DNA from: Plasmopara viticola
Lineage: Eukaryota; Oomycota; Peronosporomycetes; Peronosporales; Peronosporaceae
Direction of reading: 5' to 3'
DNA length: 64,000 nt
NCBI GenBank assembly: GCA_001695595.3
Contig: MBPM02000119.1
Location: 108,763 to 172,762, forward strand
Position 1 is the stretch's first letter. Every line of letters begins with the position of its first letter. The notes beneath the pieces were generated by a model that did no database searches, had not been told where the DNA came from, and was given only the letters and a program-made list of their open reading frames with translations. Positions 52,683-63,606 of the stretch are shown piece by piece. A program made the translations under genes and the position numbers.

Positions 52683-53231
52683 CTTTGCACAGAACGGTCA
52701 AGTTTTGCAGTGACCGGGGGATCGCTCAAAAGCTCACCCCGCCGTACACTCCACAGCCGAATGTAGTGGCTGAGCGCATATACTGAACGTTGGTTGAGTG
52801 CGCGAGGTGCACGATGGAACGCGCTAGATTACCAAACGTTTCCTGGACCGATGCCGTTGTAACCGCTGTAATCAATATGGCGTAATTGGAAGAAAGCGTT
52901 TAATAAATTCGTATTTAGCGGAGAATGTCGCACTTAAAAAACGTACTTATGTCAGATTTGCAGACATGGCGAAATTGACAGACAATGAGAAAAAAGCGAA
53001 CTAAGCAGAAAAGCTCGTACGTAACAATCGTAGTTTGTTAGCTTTTATAGACAAAGCGTTATCAAAAAAAATAATCTTGAAAATGTGCTTGGCAGAAAAT
53101 ATCGATCTTGATCGTACTTACCATAAATTTTGTAATCGGAGAAATACCGCGTAGAAAAACGAAATTGGCAGAAAAGGTCGTGTTTAACAACCGCACTTCG
53201 CTGAGATTTGTTAGTTATAGCATAATTGAAG
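52683..53231. other. Non-coding stretch outside B5 with degenerate repeats
   Basis: No retroelement protein, LTR or RNA gene is recognisable. 52683-52880 shows nothing I can name. From about 52908 to 53231 it is AT-rich and built from diverged units of about 62 bp sharing GGCAGAAAAnnTCG, ATTTG and CGAAATTGA. It is the longest stretch here without copia homology and may be the insertion target. Confidence 0.6.
52908..53231. repeat. Degenerate tandem repeat, unit about 62 bp
   Basis: Related units start near 52918 (GCGGAGAATGTCG), 53004 (AGCAGAAAAGCTCG), 53090 (TGGCAGAAAATATCG) and 53166 (TGGCAGAAAAGGTCG). Most are followed by ACTT, ATTTG and GCGAAATTGA-like segments. Units have diverged and some are partial. 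Confidence 0.5.
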
Positions 53232-54966
53232 AATAATGAACTCTGCTTCACTAGTTGAAAGCGACACACTTGACTGTTTCTTCTTCCCCAGCTGACCGGA
53301 TCGCCCATGAGAATAAAACACAAAACCCGATGTCGATTTCCAGTCTGCATGATCACCGGCCCAGTCTGCATCCGAGTTTCCGCAAAAGTCTACCTTGTCG
53401 CTGGGCTTAAAGCAAATGCCGTGCGACTTGGCTCCTTGCAAGTATCACAGAATACGCTTGACCGCTATCCAGTGCTTGACTTGTGGGTTTTCCATGAAGC
53501 GTGAAACGTAGCTCATAGCAAAAGCAATATCGGGTTGAGTCGCAGTCATCAAATGCTTTAATGTACCCACGGCCTCACGGAACGCAGCGTCAATTTTAGT
53601 CATTGCGTCGCTTGGTGTGAGTCGAATGCTGATGTCCGTTGGGCTGATGACGGCCTTGCAGTCAGTAATGCCACAGTTCTTTAGAAAATCGGCAATGTAG
53701 CATCGCTGCGACATCATCACACTACCATTATCGCTGTCAACCAGCTCGATGCCCAATACGAACGCATATTGTCGGCTATCAATCATTTCGAAACGCGCCT
53801 ACAAGTCATTCTCTGTATGCGCAAGCATTTTTGTCGAGTGGACAGTTGCTAACACATCGTCAACATAAACAGCATTAGCAAGCGCTCCTCGTTCGAAAAT
53901 TTGAGGCAAAGACACGGGTCAAAATTAGACACTTGAAATCCAATAATGCAGACGAATTCATGAAAAGTTTCAGTTTATACCCGTGAAGCTCGTAAACTGC
54001 TTTCACCAGCTCAAAACAATTAACCCCCCCATCGACTTCGACATCTTCAGGGACCGCGCAAAACACATCATTTCACCGTACAGAAGAGCTGTAACTACGC
54101 CAGTTTCCAGTAAAAGTACTTTGTGATTGCAATCACCATGCGCAGTGTCACGTACTTGACCACTGGTGAGAACGTCTCCGTGTAATCGATGCCTTACTTT
54201 TCCTTGAACGCTTTCGCCACAAGGCGTGCCTTGTACTTCTCAATTGATCTCTCAGCTTTGCGCTCAATCTTGAAAACCCACTTTGTCCCGATAGTGTGTT
54301 GTCCAGTTGACAGCTTTGTCGCTCGAAACACGCCACAAAGCTTCATCGACGCTAACTATGCACGAATTGCTTGACGCCAATGCACTTGATCCGGTCCACA
54401 AACACCTTCTTCGAACATTATCGGCTCGGAAAAGACAGAACCTTCAACTGCGCTGGCACTTGCTCGCCAAAACACTTGAGGCGTAGCATCAATATCCTCC
54501 TCGTCACTGCCTTCGCAATCTTCATCTTAATCGGCTCGAGTGCTTAATCGTCGCTTAACTGAGTGTAACTCATGATCATTTGGCGCACTTGCTTCATTTT
54601 AATCGATCCCACGGTGAGCTGGAGTAGCTTGTTCTTGGTTTTCGGCGCGACATTTGCGTTTTCCGGTCTATTTGAACTGCAAAGTTCAAGTTTATTGCCG
54701 ATATCCACCAAACGAAATTCAGCTTCGTTTATTTGACGAATTCTTGCGGGAATGTGGATAAACATCCAAACGTTGACTCGTCAAAGGTGACATCACGTAT
54801 AATTACATTTTGATCTGCTTCAATCTCGTCAACGATTTAAGTCTTAGATGCCTCTTCATATCCTATGAATAGTCCTTCATGAGCCTCCGTATCCCATTTT
54901 GATCGCTTTATCTTGGACTTCAGCACAAACGCTCGGCAGCCAAAATCTCGCATGTGCTTCACACTT
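53232..54966 (-). pseudogene. B6: decayed family B integrase C-terminus, RT and RNase H
   Basis: Recognisable pieces are MRDFGCRAFVLKSKIKRSKW (integrase end), VIIRDVTFDESTFG, RT KWVFKIERKAERSIEKYKARLV (with breaks), FCAVPEDVEVDGGVNCFELV, FVLGIELVDSDNGSVMMSQRC, TPSDAMTKIDAAFREAVGTL, and RNase H DADWAGDHADWKSTSGFVF and STSEAEF. Many stops and frameshifts are present. Neither LTR is found. The 3' end is cut after SEAEF. Confidence 0.8.
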
Positions 54967-55510
54967 GGTTGAGATCCGTAAAAAGACGCCGCCGGTGAGA
55001 ACTGAGGAAACGACCAAGGCCTTCAGTACTGAGCGTGAGATTCGTCAGTGTACATTATGCGGGAAATTGGGGCACGAGTGGGGCGGTGTTAGACCAAGCA
55101 GAGGGAAGAAAATCGTGGAGCTCGACGCGGCGGTAATGCCCGTGGACGCGGAGCAAAACAATTTTAGTGGCAAAACCACAACGGTAGCTACAACAGCGAG
55201 TACGATCGAGTGGCGTTCGCTGGTTCGTTAGACTGTGGACTTTGATGATCAAGAATATGTGTGAAATGTGGGCGATTGTCAGTGGGGCGACGCATCACGT
55301 ATGTCCAAATTTGAAGTTTTAGACGAGCGCGATGAAGGCGAAGTGTTAGTCGAAGATGGCAACAAGGCTGTAGTCAACGGTGTGATTAATCTTCTTTCGA
55401 TACCACAGATCAACAAAAGCGGCAAGTTATAAGCTTTTTTATGGTGCCGAGATGAAAATTTGGCGAAAAAGCACTCAACAACTAGCGGCGATAGCGGATC
55501 TTGTGGATGG
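54967..55510 (+). pseudogene. B7: family B knuckle and protease-distal fragment
   Basis: It reads EETTKAFSTEREIRQCTLCGK and LGHEWGGVR. The knuckle has lost its last His-Cys spacing (family [14 protein letters not shown]). It then reads a decayed protease region (GDCQWGDAS in place of IDSGATH), [21 protein letters not shown] and [13 protein letters not shown]. It is on the plus strand, facing B6. Confidence 0.75.
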
Positions 55511-55515
55511 ACTTA

Positions 55516-55881
55516 ATGAGTCCAACAAACATGACCTCGGTGCATGACTTTTCGACGAAAGTTGCCATCGACAATATTAATGGCGACCGCTACGCCACAT
55601 GGAATCGCTACATACGTGGCGTGTTTCTTCAAAGGCTGTGTGGCATGTCGTCAGTTGCGAAGTTACTCCGACCTTTGTAGACCCTCGCGCCTCGGACGAG
55701 TATGTCAGGACAAGCAACATTGCTTTTGGATTGATGCTGCTCCATATGGATGCGGACTTTCACCACGTTGTTGACGACTGCGAGGAAGTTTGAGTTGTAT
55801 GGGCGTGTTTTAAGACGCTGTAAGGTGTATCGCAAAACGCTGGTCGCATCTGCCTGAAGAGACAACTCTTCGGCATAGAGA
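55516..55881 (+). pseudogene. B7: family B Gag N-terminus, out of order
   Basis: An ATG at 55516-55518 starts MSPTNMTSVHDFSTKVAIDN, then [17 protein letters not shown], a frameshift, [20 protein letters not shown] and [16 protein letters not shown]. It lies downstream of the knuckle fragment, the reverse of normal gene order. The preceding bases (GGACTTAATGAGTCC) are a weak remnant of the primer site. No LTR is attached. Confidence 0.78.
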
Positions 55882-56131
55882 TGTCCGTAAAGAAGGTCAA
55901 TCGTGCACTAGTTGATAAAAAAGTGTTTATAAAGAAGGCCTTAAACTACCTGAAAGCCGACCATTTATCTAAACCAACCACCACGACTTACCATCCGGGC
56001 GCAATCATCTTAAGTGCGCCTGTCCGCGCGCCAATCCATCACATTATCATTTTTTGGTCGCATCGTTGACAGTAACAGTACCGTTAGCTCACCGGTACAT
56101 TACTACTGATCAAGGCGTCGTATTTTCAACA
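55882..56131 (-). repeat. Degenerate family A LTR (about 250 bp)
   Basis: It is recognised by GTGCACTAGTTG, TTTATCTAAACCAA, CCATCCGGGCGCAATCATCTT, GGTACATTACTACTGATCAAGGCG and TTTTCAACA on the plus strand. Many substitutions and small indels indicate an old copy. Confidence 0.7.
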
Positions 56132-57135
56132 GTGCGAGGTGCTCTTGCAATCGTAATCCTGGCAACACTCTCACTTGACTCGACAGCTTGAGATTCGTGG
56201 ACACCGAGCTTGTGCCAAGATAAACTGACTTGTGTTGCCGGAGACCTCGTCATGAGGTTGGCCAGCATCTCGTGTGTCGGGCAGTAATCGAGCACCGCTT
56301 GATCATTTTCTACTATTTCGCATATGAAGTGATCTAGAATTTTGATGTGCTTAGTGCTTGTGAAATTTTAGGCTCTTAGCGCGATAGAACCTTGATTGTC
56401 TTCATAAATCTTGATGGGTTGACTACCTGACATTTCACCAAGCTCGCACAGAAAAATCTTTAACTAAGTCGCCTCTTGAGCTGCGGTTATCTTATTGGTA
56501 TTTCAACCGTCAACCCATAACACAGGCGCAAACGTTTCTTCATAGTCGATGCCGATTTTCTGAGCAAAACCTTTGCCCACTAGACGCACCCTGTATCGCT
56601 CCACTCTACCGGCCTGTTTCTCCTTGACGCGAAACACTCATCAATTGCTGATTGCCTTGCGTTCTTGTGTAAGAGGTAAGTGCATCCTGGTCATTTTTTT
56701 AAAGCGACTCCGTTTCCGAATCGCATGCCTCCTTCTATTTAGCTGCACCGTTCCCATCACCGACTTGAAGCTAGTCGGCATTGCTCACAACGTAGGCAGC
56801 CTCAAAGTCTTGCGCTGCGGCTGACATCTCTTCGAGTGATTGTTGTCGACTCTGTCTCTCAAACCTTGACATTTCAGTCGCGATTGGGTCCGCTGGTGTT
56901 GATTACAGCCAGACTGGACCTCTTCTGCCTGCGCAGATTCCTTGGTTTCGTAATCCATCTGATCATGCTGTGAAAAGTCCTGACCAGTCGCTTCACCATC
57001 ATATTGAATACCGAATTTATTATAGGGACGGTCACGCCTCCCACTATCGAATGTATAAGCCCTGGAATTGGCAAGTACAGAAATTCTAGAAGTGTATCTT
57101 CCATACACTTTGCGTCGTGGCCAACTAGCACACAA
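56132..57135 (-). pseudogene. A14: decayed RNase H, RT fingers and linker
   Basis: RNase H tail VLDYCPTHEMLANLM comes first. After a gap there are RT pieces ([27 protein letters not shown] on the minus strand near 56530-56610) and a linker with HQRTQ and a [13 protein letters not shown] remnant. The RT palm is missing between about 56500 and 56520. The upstream end fuses to B8 gag. Confidence 0.72.
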
Positions 57136-57139
57136 TTAT

Positions 57140-57696
57140 TTTCCTCCTGTCTCTCGATATGCTCATTCGTAAGCACCTTCACAACGTCTTGCAATCGTAG
57201 TTCCCCGCTGCTCCTCTTCAAGTTAAGAACGACGTTTTCGTAGCTCTTGGAAAGGCTGCGTAATAAGCAAATCATCACGTCCTCGTCTTCCATCTTGGCG
57301 CTGATGTTGAAGATCTCATCGCAGTGATGCATTACATTGCCGGATTTGCCATCTCCATGATGAACAGCTGTTACTTCAAGAGAATCCGCCCCGCCTTCTG
57401 CAATTCACCGTAAGGAGTTTTCAACCGTGCCCATGCGACCCATGCTTGTTCGCAGTGATCCACCACGTGATGGTAATCCGCGCTCAAGTAAAGCAGCATT
57501 AGCCGAACGCAATGTTGCTCAGCTTGACGTTCTTCTCTATAGCGCGAGCGTCAGCGAAGGTGGGCGGTTAACCACGTGCCACATCGGCTTGGGGAGAAAG
57601 TACACCGCGCACGTAGCGGTTTCACGTCGTGTAGTTATCACCATCAAAATTGTCAATGCAGATCTTGGTAGCGGTATCTTGGACAGAAGGGCTCAT
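57140..57696 (-). pseudogene. B8: decayed family B Gag
   Basis: An ATG at 57694-57696 in an intact primer site (GGTTATGAGCCC) starts MSPSVQDTATKICIDNFDGDN. Several stops follow. Better preserved is [39 protein letters not shown] and [14 protein letters not shown] (57332 to about 57150). There the frame passes into the family A linker [17 protein letters not shown]. Confidence 0.78.
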
Positions 57697-57700
57697 AACC

Positions 57701-57945
57701 TGTTGAGTTCGGTTGAGCACTGGACGAGAAAGAAAATGCTCTGAAAGTGCGAAGTAAGTCTACACTTGTAGAGTGAAGACAACTGTACGGGAGAAGGAAT
57801 GTTTGGAAGTGAGTTTATTTGTATATTTGCTTACGCTACCTGACTTGTATGTAGTCCACATATAGGTCATCTAAAGGTCATCTAATCATCTTATGCGTCC
57901 AATCATCGGTAAAATTGCCGTAGTTACACGGGATCGACTTGAACA
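57701..57945 (-). repeat. LTR-G, 5' LTR of B8 (245 bp)
   Basis: On the minus strand it starts TGTTCAAGTCGATCCC and ends CCGAACTCAACA, directly followed by the primer site. An initiator-like ACTCACTTCCAAACAT is present. No partner LTR is seen in the window. Confidence 0.78.
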
Positions 57946-58255
57946 GGTTTGATACACTTTCTCATGCTCCGAGTAGCCGAGAAATCGGCAGCGTATCGAC
58001 CGAGCGTCAAACTTGCTGCGCTTTTTCTTAGGCACCGTAACAAATGCATAGCATCCAAAATCCTTCAAATTCGTCAGAACAGTTTTTCTTTTACTCCAAA
58101 CTTGGTATGGCGATCATATTATAACAATATCTCGCGTTGGGCAACGATTGAGAAGGAAAGCAGAGGTCATATTGGCTTCACCCCAATACGTCTTTGGTAG
58201 TCCAGCGTGCTCAATCATGCATCTTGCACATTCTACCAATGTCCGTTTCATGCGT
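57946..58255 (-). pseudogene. A15: family A integrase C-terminal fragment
   Basis: It reads MKRTLVECARCMIEHAGLPKTYW, NRCPTRDIVI with stops, SPYQVW, NLKDFGCYAFVTVPKKKRSKFDARSIRCRFLGYSEHEKVY. It is cut at 57945/57946 by LTR-G and at 58255/58256 by a remnant LTR. No catalytic Asp remains. Confidence 0.78.
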
Positions 58256-59760
58256 TTAGCCTTTTAGCTGCTCGAAGTGCTTATCGGCAACACTCCCAAT
58301 TGACTCGACAGCAGCGACACCTTGTATCCCAAGCTTTAAACGCAGAAAAACGGTTTGTGCAGAGACAATAGGTTTAAATATCATGTTGGCCACCATGTCT
58401 CTTGTAAGGCAGTACTCGAGGTTGACTTGACTGTCTTTAACCTTTTCTCGCACAAAGTAGTAGCGGATGTCGATATTGTTTGTGCGCTTGTGAAATTCTA
58501 GATTTTTGGCATACGCAATAGAACCTTGATTGTCCTCGAATATTTTTACAGACTCATTAAAAGTTATCTCACCAACCTCGCACAGAACCGCCTTGAGCCA
58601 CACCGCTTCTTGAGTGGCCTTTGATAGTGCCATGTACTCCTTCGTGTTGAGAAAAGTGCCACACTTCGTTGTTTCTTACTTCGCCAGCTGATATATCCAT
58701 TGTTCAGCGTGAACACATAACCGCTTGTACTTCATCGAGACGCGATGCGTCCAGCCCAGTCTACATCCGAGTAGCATTGCCAGACCGCAACTTGGATTTT
58801 GGCGTCTGTGCGTTTGCGTTGCTTATAGATATCACAGCACGCGCTAAAGGGCTTGCCAATGCGTCGGACACGGGTCAACAGCAAACTGTTTTGGAATTCA
58901 TATAGCCGCAGCAGAACCCGGGTGCGTCGCAGCCATAGGGCACATTATGCCACCAACATAACTTTGGTAAAGCACGTTTTTCATCGTGTCAGCCACCTTT
59001 ACACATATTCTTTGTCAACTTGAGTCCGGCATCTTGATGCGTCCTGACAGGCTTGCTGCCTTGCATACTAAACTTGCTCAGAATTGACTAAAGAAACTTG
59101 ATTTGCCGCATCGTAACTCGGCCGAATACTTGGTCTTGACCAACTTTCATACCGAGAAAATACTTAAGCTTGCCAAGATCAGTCATCTTAGTCCGGTCAC
59201 TTAGAGCACGCTTAGTGGAGACTAGAAGAGAGTCGTCGCTGCTTGCAATGATGAGATCGTTTACGCACAGCATAACGATAATTATATCGCCGTCGATGCA
59301 CTTGACGTACATACAGTGATGGGACTTACACTTGTTGAAACTCATCTTGATCATAAATTTGTCGATGGTCTACGCAGCGGTTGCTTGAGAGCGTACAGCG
59401 GCCGCTTGAGCTTGCAAACATGGCGTTTCTTGTCTTCGTTGAGACACCCTTTAGGCTGCTGCATTTAGATTATTTCAGCCAGAACTCTGTTCAAGAAGGC
59501 AGTCTTCACTCCCATCTGATGCAGCATCAAACCATACTTGGCAGCCATGCTCAACGCGATGTAATTGAAGTGAACTTCGCCACCGACTCAATTGTTTTCT
59601 CATAATCGACCAGAAACTTCTGTAAAAATCCCTTGGCCACAAGTCGCGTCTTGAATCGCTCGATGATTCCAACTGAGCTCTCTTTGACTCGAAACTCTAT
59701 CGGCAACCGATCGCTTTGCGTATCCCAAGTTTTGTTTTTGCGGGTCCGCAGCTTCCCATT
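58256..59760 (-). pseudogene. A16: RNase H and reverse transcriptase
   Basis: The tail is MALSKATQEAVWLKAVLCEVG, FEDNQGSIAYAKNLEFHKR, REKVKDSQVNLEYC and MIFKPI. About 30 bp at 58262-58292 look like fused LTR ends. RT retains MIKMSFNKCKSHHCMYVK, VNDLIIASSDDS (YVDD changed to CVND), KYFLGMKVGQDQVFGRV and damaged DVKTAF and KGF motifs. Breaks are numerous and the catalytic motif is lost. Confidence 0.8.
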
Positions 59761-60850
59761 TGTCTGCGTCGCTAGTTTTTTTTTGTCGACTTGAACGTTG
59801 TCGCTTTTCCCCTACTAAAAACACGGCGTGGGCTGCTTCGCAGCCTTCTTCGCGAGTTGTTGCCAAAGCCGACATTTCTTCAGGTGTTGAGCGTCGGTAT
59901 CTGGGCACATGACGCTTGGGCTGTGGAATTTCAGTCGCCTTTTCCAGTGACTGAGTACGAGTATGTCGATTTCTTTCCAGTATAGAGTCCGTTTCAGTGT
60001 CCAGTGCCTCGATCTGTTCTGTCTCAGACTCCATACCGTTGTCCGTCGATGAAACTTCGTCATTGTCTTGAAACTCGACGATAGGGCTTTTGTCTTCGCA
60101 ATCCGCTCTTCCATTGTCAAAAGTGTCTTTCTTGAACTGATCATCACAACCCATGACAGTTCGACCAGTCGACAGTTCCTTGAAACAGTTCGTCTTTTGG
60201 TGCTCCGACTAGCCCAAAAATCGACACAGTTCGGCTTTTGCATCCGACTTCGAGCGCTTTTTTTTTGGAACGTGCACGAACGCGTGACAACGAGATACAT
60301 TCAAGTTGACTAACAGCTATTTCTTGGCTTGTAAGGTGACATTCCGTGATCGATAGCACGCGATGTACATCGATACCAAACAAACATTGCCGTCATAATT
60401 GCTTGTTCACTGTAACATTTAGCGAGACCCGCATGCTCCAATATGCGCCGTGCACACTCCACAAGCAATCGAGTCATACGCTCCGCAACTCCGTTTAGTT
60501 GGGGCGCGTACGGCGGCGTATACTTGAGCACAATTCCATTATCCGAGCAAAACTTGGCCATTTTCGCGGATGCATACTCGCCACCGTTGTCACTGCGAAG
60601 AGCATTTACGCGTTTTCCGGTCTGCTTTTTCACGAACTCCACAAAATTGGCGATTTTTTATGACTTCTGACTTGCTTTTGATCAGGTAGACGACGCGATA
60701 TCTGGACTTGTCACCGATAAATATCACGAAGTAGCGCTTACCACTATGCATGAGGCCGCACACATCGCTTTGTATAACTTCCAAATGTCACTTGCCCGAT
60801 CCATCGACGTTGATTAAAATCATACTTGAGTCTGCTTACCTAGTGCACAA
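59761..60850 (-). pseudogene. A16: integrase and linker
   Basis: The pieces are VIQSDVCGLM, the decayed RYFVIFIGDKSRYRVVYLIK, QTGKRVNALRSDNGGEYASA, PPYAPQLNGVAERMTRLLVECARR, KRSKSDAK-type residues, TGRTVMGCDDQFKKDTFDNG and the linker RNRHTRTQSLEKATEIPQPKR. D, D and E are still visible. The frame breaks several times. The closest copies here are A2 and A7. Confidence 0.82.
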
Positions 60851-62178
60851 CCATCACAAATCTCTTACTTGTCCACAGACGTCATATCGGTCCCAATGGC
60901 GAGATTCTTCTTCCCGATCGCATTCGTCTCGTCATTACCAATGTGACCAAGTCGAAGATGCGCCGATCTTCCACTTGACATCTTTTGTCTCGGCGAAGCA
61001 TCCTTTCTTGTCAAAAACAACAGGCCCAACGTCCTTAGTGAAGCGACCGACTGAAAACATTTTGGTGACAACTTGGAAATGTGTCACACGTTTGTCAACA
61101 CACCCTTCTTTATTCCGTGCGAAGTCTTTCTAGACGTAACCATGTCACCGCTGCCGATAGCTTGTACGATGCTGTCGTCTGCCAGATGTACGTCGATTGG
61201 AAGAACCTTGTAGCTCCTTATAGACTTCTTGGAGCTTGTCATATGCTGGGTCGCCTCCGAGTCGACCAGTCGTACAGTATTCTTCTTGACAGCGCCATTG
61301 TTATTGCCTATCAAAAATTGATAGTCGCCAGAATCTTCAATCTGTGCGGCGTTTGCCCACTGCGATCGGTATCGCTCAGCATCATTCTGGACTCGCGAAA
61401 GACAATCTGCAATCCAGTGTCCTTGTTTGCCGCCATGATGGCACGCACCAGTCTTCTTCACCGGTCGTCCTTTGCACTTCGCATCCTTCATCATAAACGC
61501 TTGGCCAGACGCAGCTCCATCGCTGCCTTGCTCTCTGCGCTTATTGCCTTAATGAAGCAGTCGAGACGTCACCAGTTTCCAAGTCAAAGTATCCGCATGC
61601 AATAATCAGAAATTCGTACGAGTCACTGAGACTCCCAAGAAGCGTAGTAACCAAGCCGTCATCGCTCGCCGGGGCACCCACAAGCTGCTCTGCTAGCGTC
61701 TTGAGCTTAATGATGTGTTCCAGAACATCCTTCTACCGTCATTGTCGTAAAGAACCGTCGACGAAGAAAGAGCTTGTTTGCGAGACGTCTCTTCTTAAAA
61801 GTGTCCTTCCAATCGCGACCATACGTCATGCGCACCACACAGCGACCGGACCAGCAGCAGTTGCGAGTCTTCCATCGCGAGACAGATCATCGCTCACGCA
61901 CTTCGAGATTTCCACTATTTGTGTGATTTTTAAAAAACAATAAACTAGAAACTAATTTAGTTTGACTGGTCCATCGCACTCGTGGAGTGCTCCAGCTTAA
62001 CTTCACCACTTGCAACTTCTTACTAGTCTCTCTCCTCCAGCACTATCTACATCTTGAACTTATAGATGTGAAAGTTGGTGACGTCGAAGTCATTAGTTTG
62101 GCCTAACGTAAACGCGTCCAAGGTGGCGAAGGCAGAGTTTAAGAATGGAGAGGCAGAGTCGGCGGGGCTTGAGCTCAT
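60851..62178 (-). pseudogene. A16: pre-integrase, protease and Gag
   Basis: It contains LRLGHIGNDE, decayed NLFSVGRFTKDVGPVVF, MTSSKKSIRSYK, the protease VRLVDSEATQHMTS (family DSGATQH, Gly to Glu), the knuckle CHHGGKQGHWIADC (second Cys lost), FEKTLAN-type Gag core and LPLVRS-like sequence. Gag starts at an ATG at 62176-62178 in a primer site reading TATTATGAGCTC. It is the oldest-looking family A copy with an almost full gene order. Confidence 0.8.
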
Positions 62179-62182
62179 AATA

Positions 62183-62460
62183 TGCTAAAAAGTTTAATTT
62201 TTAACGGGTAACTTGATGATCATCTAGATGGCTGAATACAATTAAGGACCTCAGCTCGCAAAACTGTTTGCTACCTCTAAGTCACTCATCTACCATGTGC
62301 TAGGTTCACTATACTATACCAGTTCCAAGATATGTTTTTAGCCAATCGGAAAGCATACCCATTCTGACGTGTCATCTTCGTATGTACATTTGACAACCGT
62401 CGTCGGAGAATTTGATTGAGATATGTACGGATCGAGCCTAACCATCAAATGGGCGCTATA
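62183..62460 (-). repeat. Very degenerate family A LTR, 5' LTR of A16
   Basis: Segments GAATACAATTAAGGACCTCAG, TGCTACCTCTAAG and AGCCAATCGGAAAGC (plus strand) align with A LTRs. Extra sequence (ACCATGTGCTAGGTTC onward) splits them. The right boundary is not clear. Confidence 0.5.
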
Positions 62461-62469
62461 TCAGTCGTA

Positions 62470-63342
62470 TCTTGAACATGACTTAGCTACAGCGGCAAGT
62501 GTACGTCTGTTTTGGGGATTGAGCTGGTGGACAACGCTGACGGCAGCGTGACAGTGTGCCAGCGACGCTACGTGGATGGCATTGTCAAACGTTTTGGCAC
62601 GGACGAATGCAAGGCTGTGATGTCCGGAGGACATGAGCTCCTGACTTACTTTGAGCGATGTAGCAGTAAGGTCGACGCTCCAATTCGTGAAGCAGTGGTT
62701 GCTCTTATGCACTTGACGACCGCGGTCCCCCCGGCATTGCGTTTGCTGTTGGCTACGTTTCGCGCTTCATGAAGAGTCCACAAGGCGAGCACTGGATTGC
62801 ACTGAAGCGCATTCTACGCTACCTGCAAGGAATCAAGTCACACGGTTTTTGCTTTAAGCCCGGCAACTTTCGTGGATATTCCAATGCAGACTGGGCCGGA
62901 GATCATGCTGACCGCAAGTCGTCTCCGGGCTATGTGTTTATACTGATGGGTACTCCTTTGAGCTGGGAGCACGAAGCAGTCAAGCATGTCGCTGTCTACT
63001 AGCGAAGCGGAGTACGTCGCGCGAAATTATGCGATTCACGAGGGTAAGTGGGTGCATCGTCTACTCTGCGAGATTCTAGCTGCAGAAACGGACAAGTCGA
63101 AGCCCGAGCTTAAGATCCTGGAAGACAACCTGTCGTGCATCAGGATGACGAAGATTCATGATCGGGCCAAGAACATCGACATCAAGTTTCACCTCACTTG
63201 TGATGAGGTCAAGCGCAGTAGAGTCAAGTTGAAGTACTGCGAGACTGTGATCTTGCTGGCGGACATCATGACGACAGGACTACCAGGACCGCACCACAAG
63301 GACTTGATGGCAGCGCTCGGCATACTTGCATGTTTGCATTGA
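62470..63342 (+). pseudogene. B9: RT C-terminus and RNase H, 3' end of family B pol
   Basis: It reads GKCTSVLGIELVDNADGSVTV (with a break), CQRRYVDGIVKRFGTDECKAV, EAVVALMHLTTAVPP, NADWAGDHADRKSSPGYVF, STSEAEYVARNYAIHEGKW, LEDNLSCIRMTK and ADIMTTGLPGPHHKDL. The stop at 63340-63342 overlaps the polypurine tract GAGGGGGCG. Frameshifts occur near 62740 and 62990. Upstream pol is missing. Confidence 0.87.
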
Positions 63343-63349
63343 GGGGGCG

Positions 63350-63606
63350 TATTATGGGTTATGGGTTCCCAGTAACGTACATAGCCCAACCCGGTCCAAT
63401 CCGAACCGCGGTCCAACATAAATTTTACTTTTTACAGCTTAAGGTTATTACGGTATGTAGAATGAGTGGTTACGAGAAGTAGAAGTGTAAGTCCCAATAA
63501 TTGATCTTTTTCAAATATCCCCTCTTTTGCTTCAGTGTCTTCGCTTCGGGTCTCCTCTGCTCCAACTCTTTGCTATTACTCTTTTGTCCTTTTCAGCTAT
63601 TTCAGC
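63350..63606 (+). repeat. LTR-F, 3' LTR of B9 (257 bp)
   Basis: It starts TATTATGGGTTATGGG directly after the polypurine tract and ends TATTTCAGCA. It is related to 52424-52682 but clearly diverged. Confidence 0.82.

Noticed and set aside
52683..52880. Host gene exon in the unique stretch
   Set aside because: No open frame of useful length, no splice-like structure and no recognisable protein motif.
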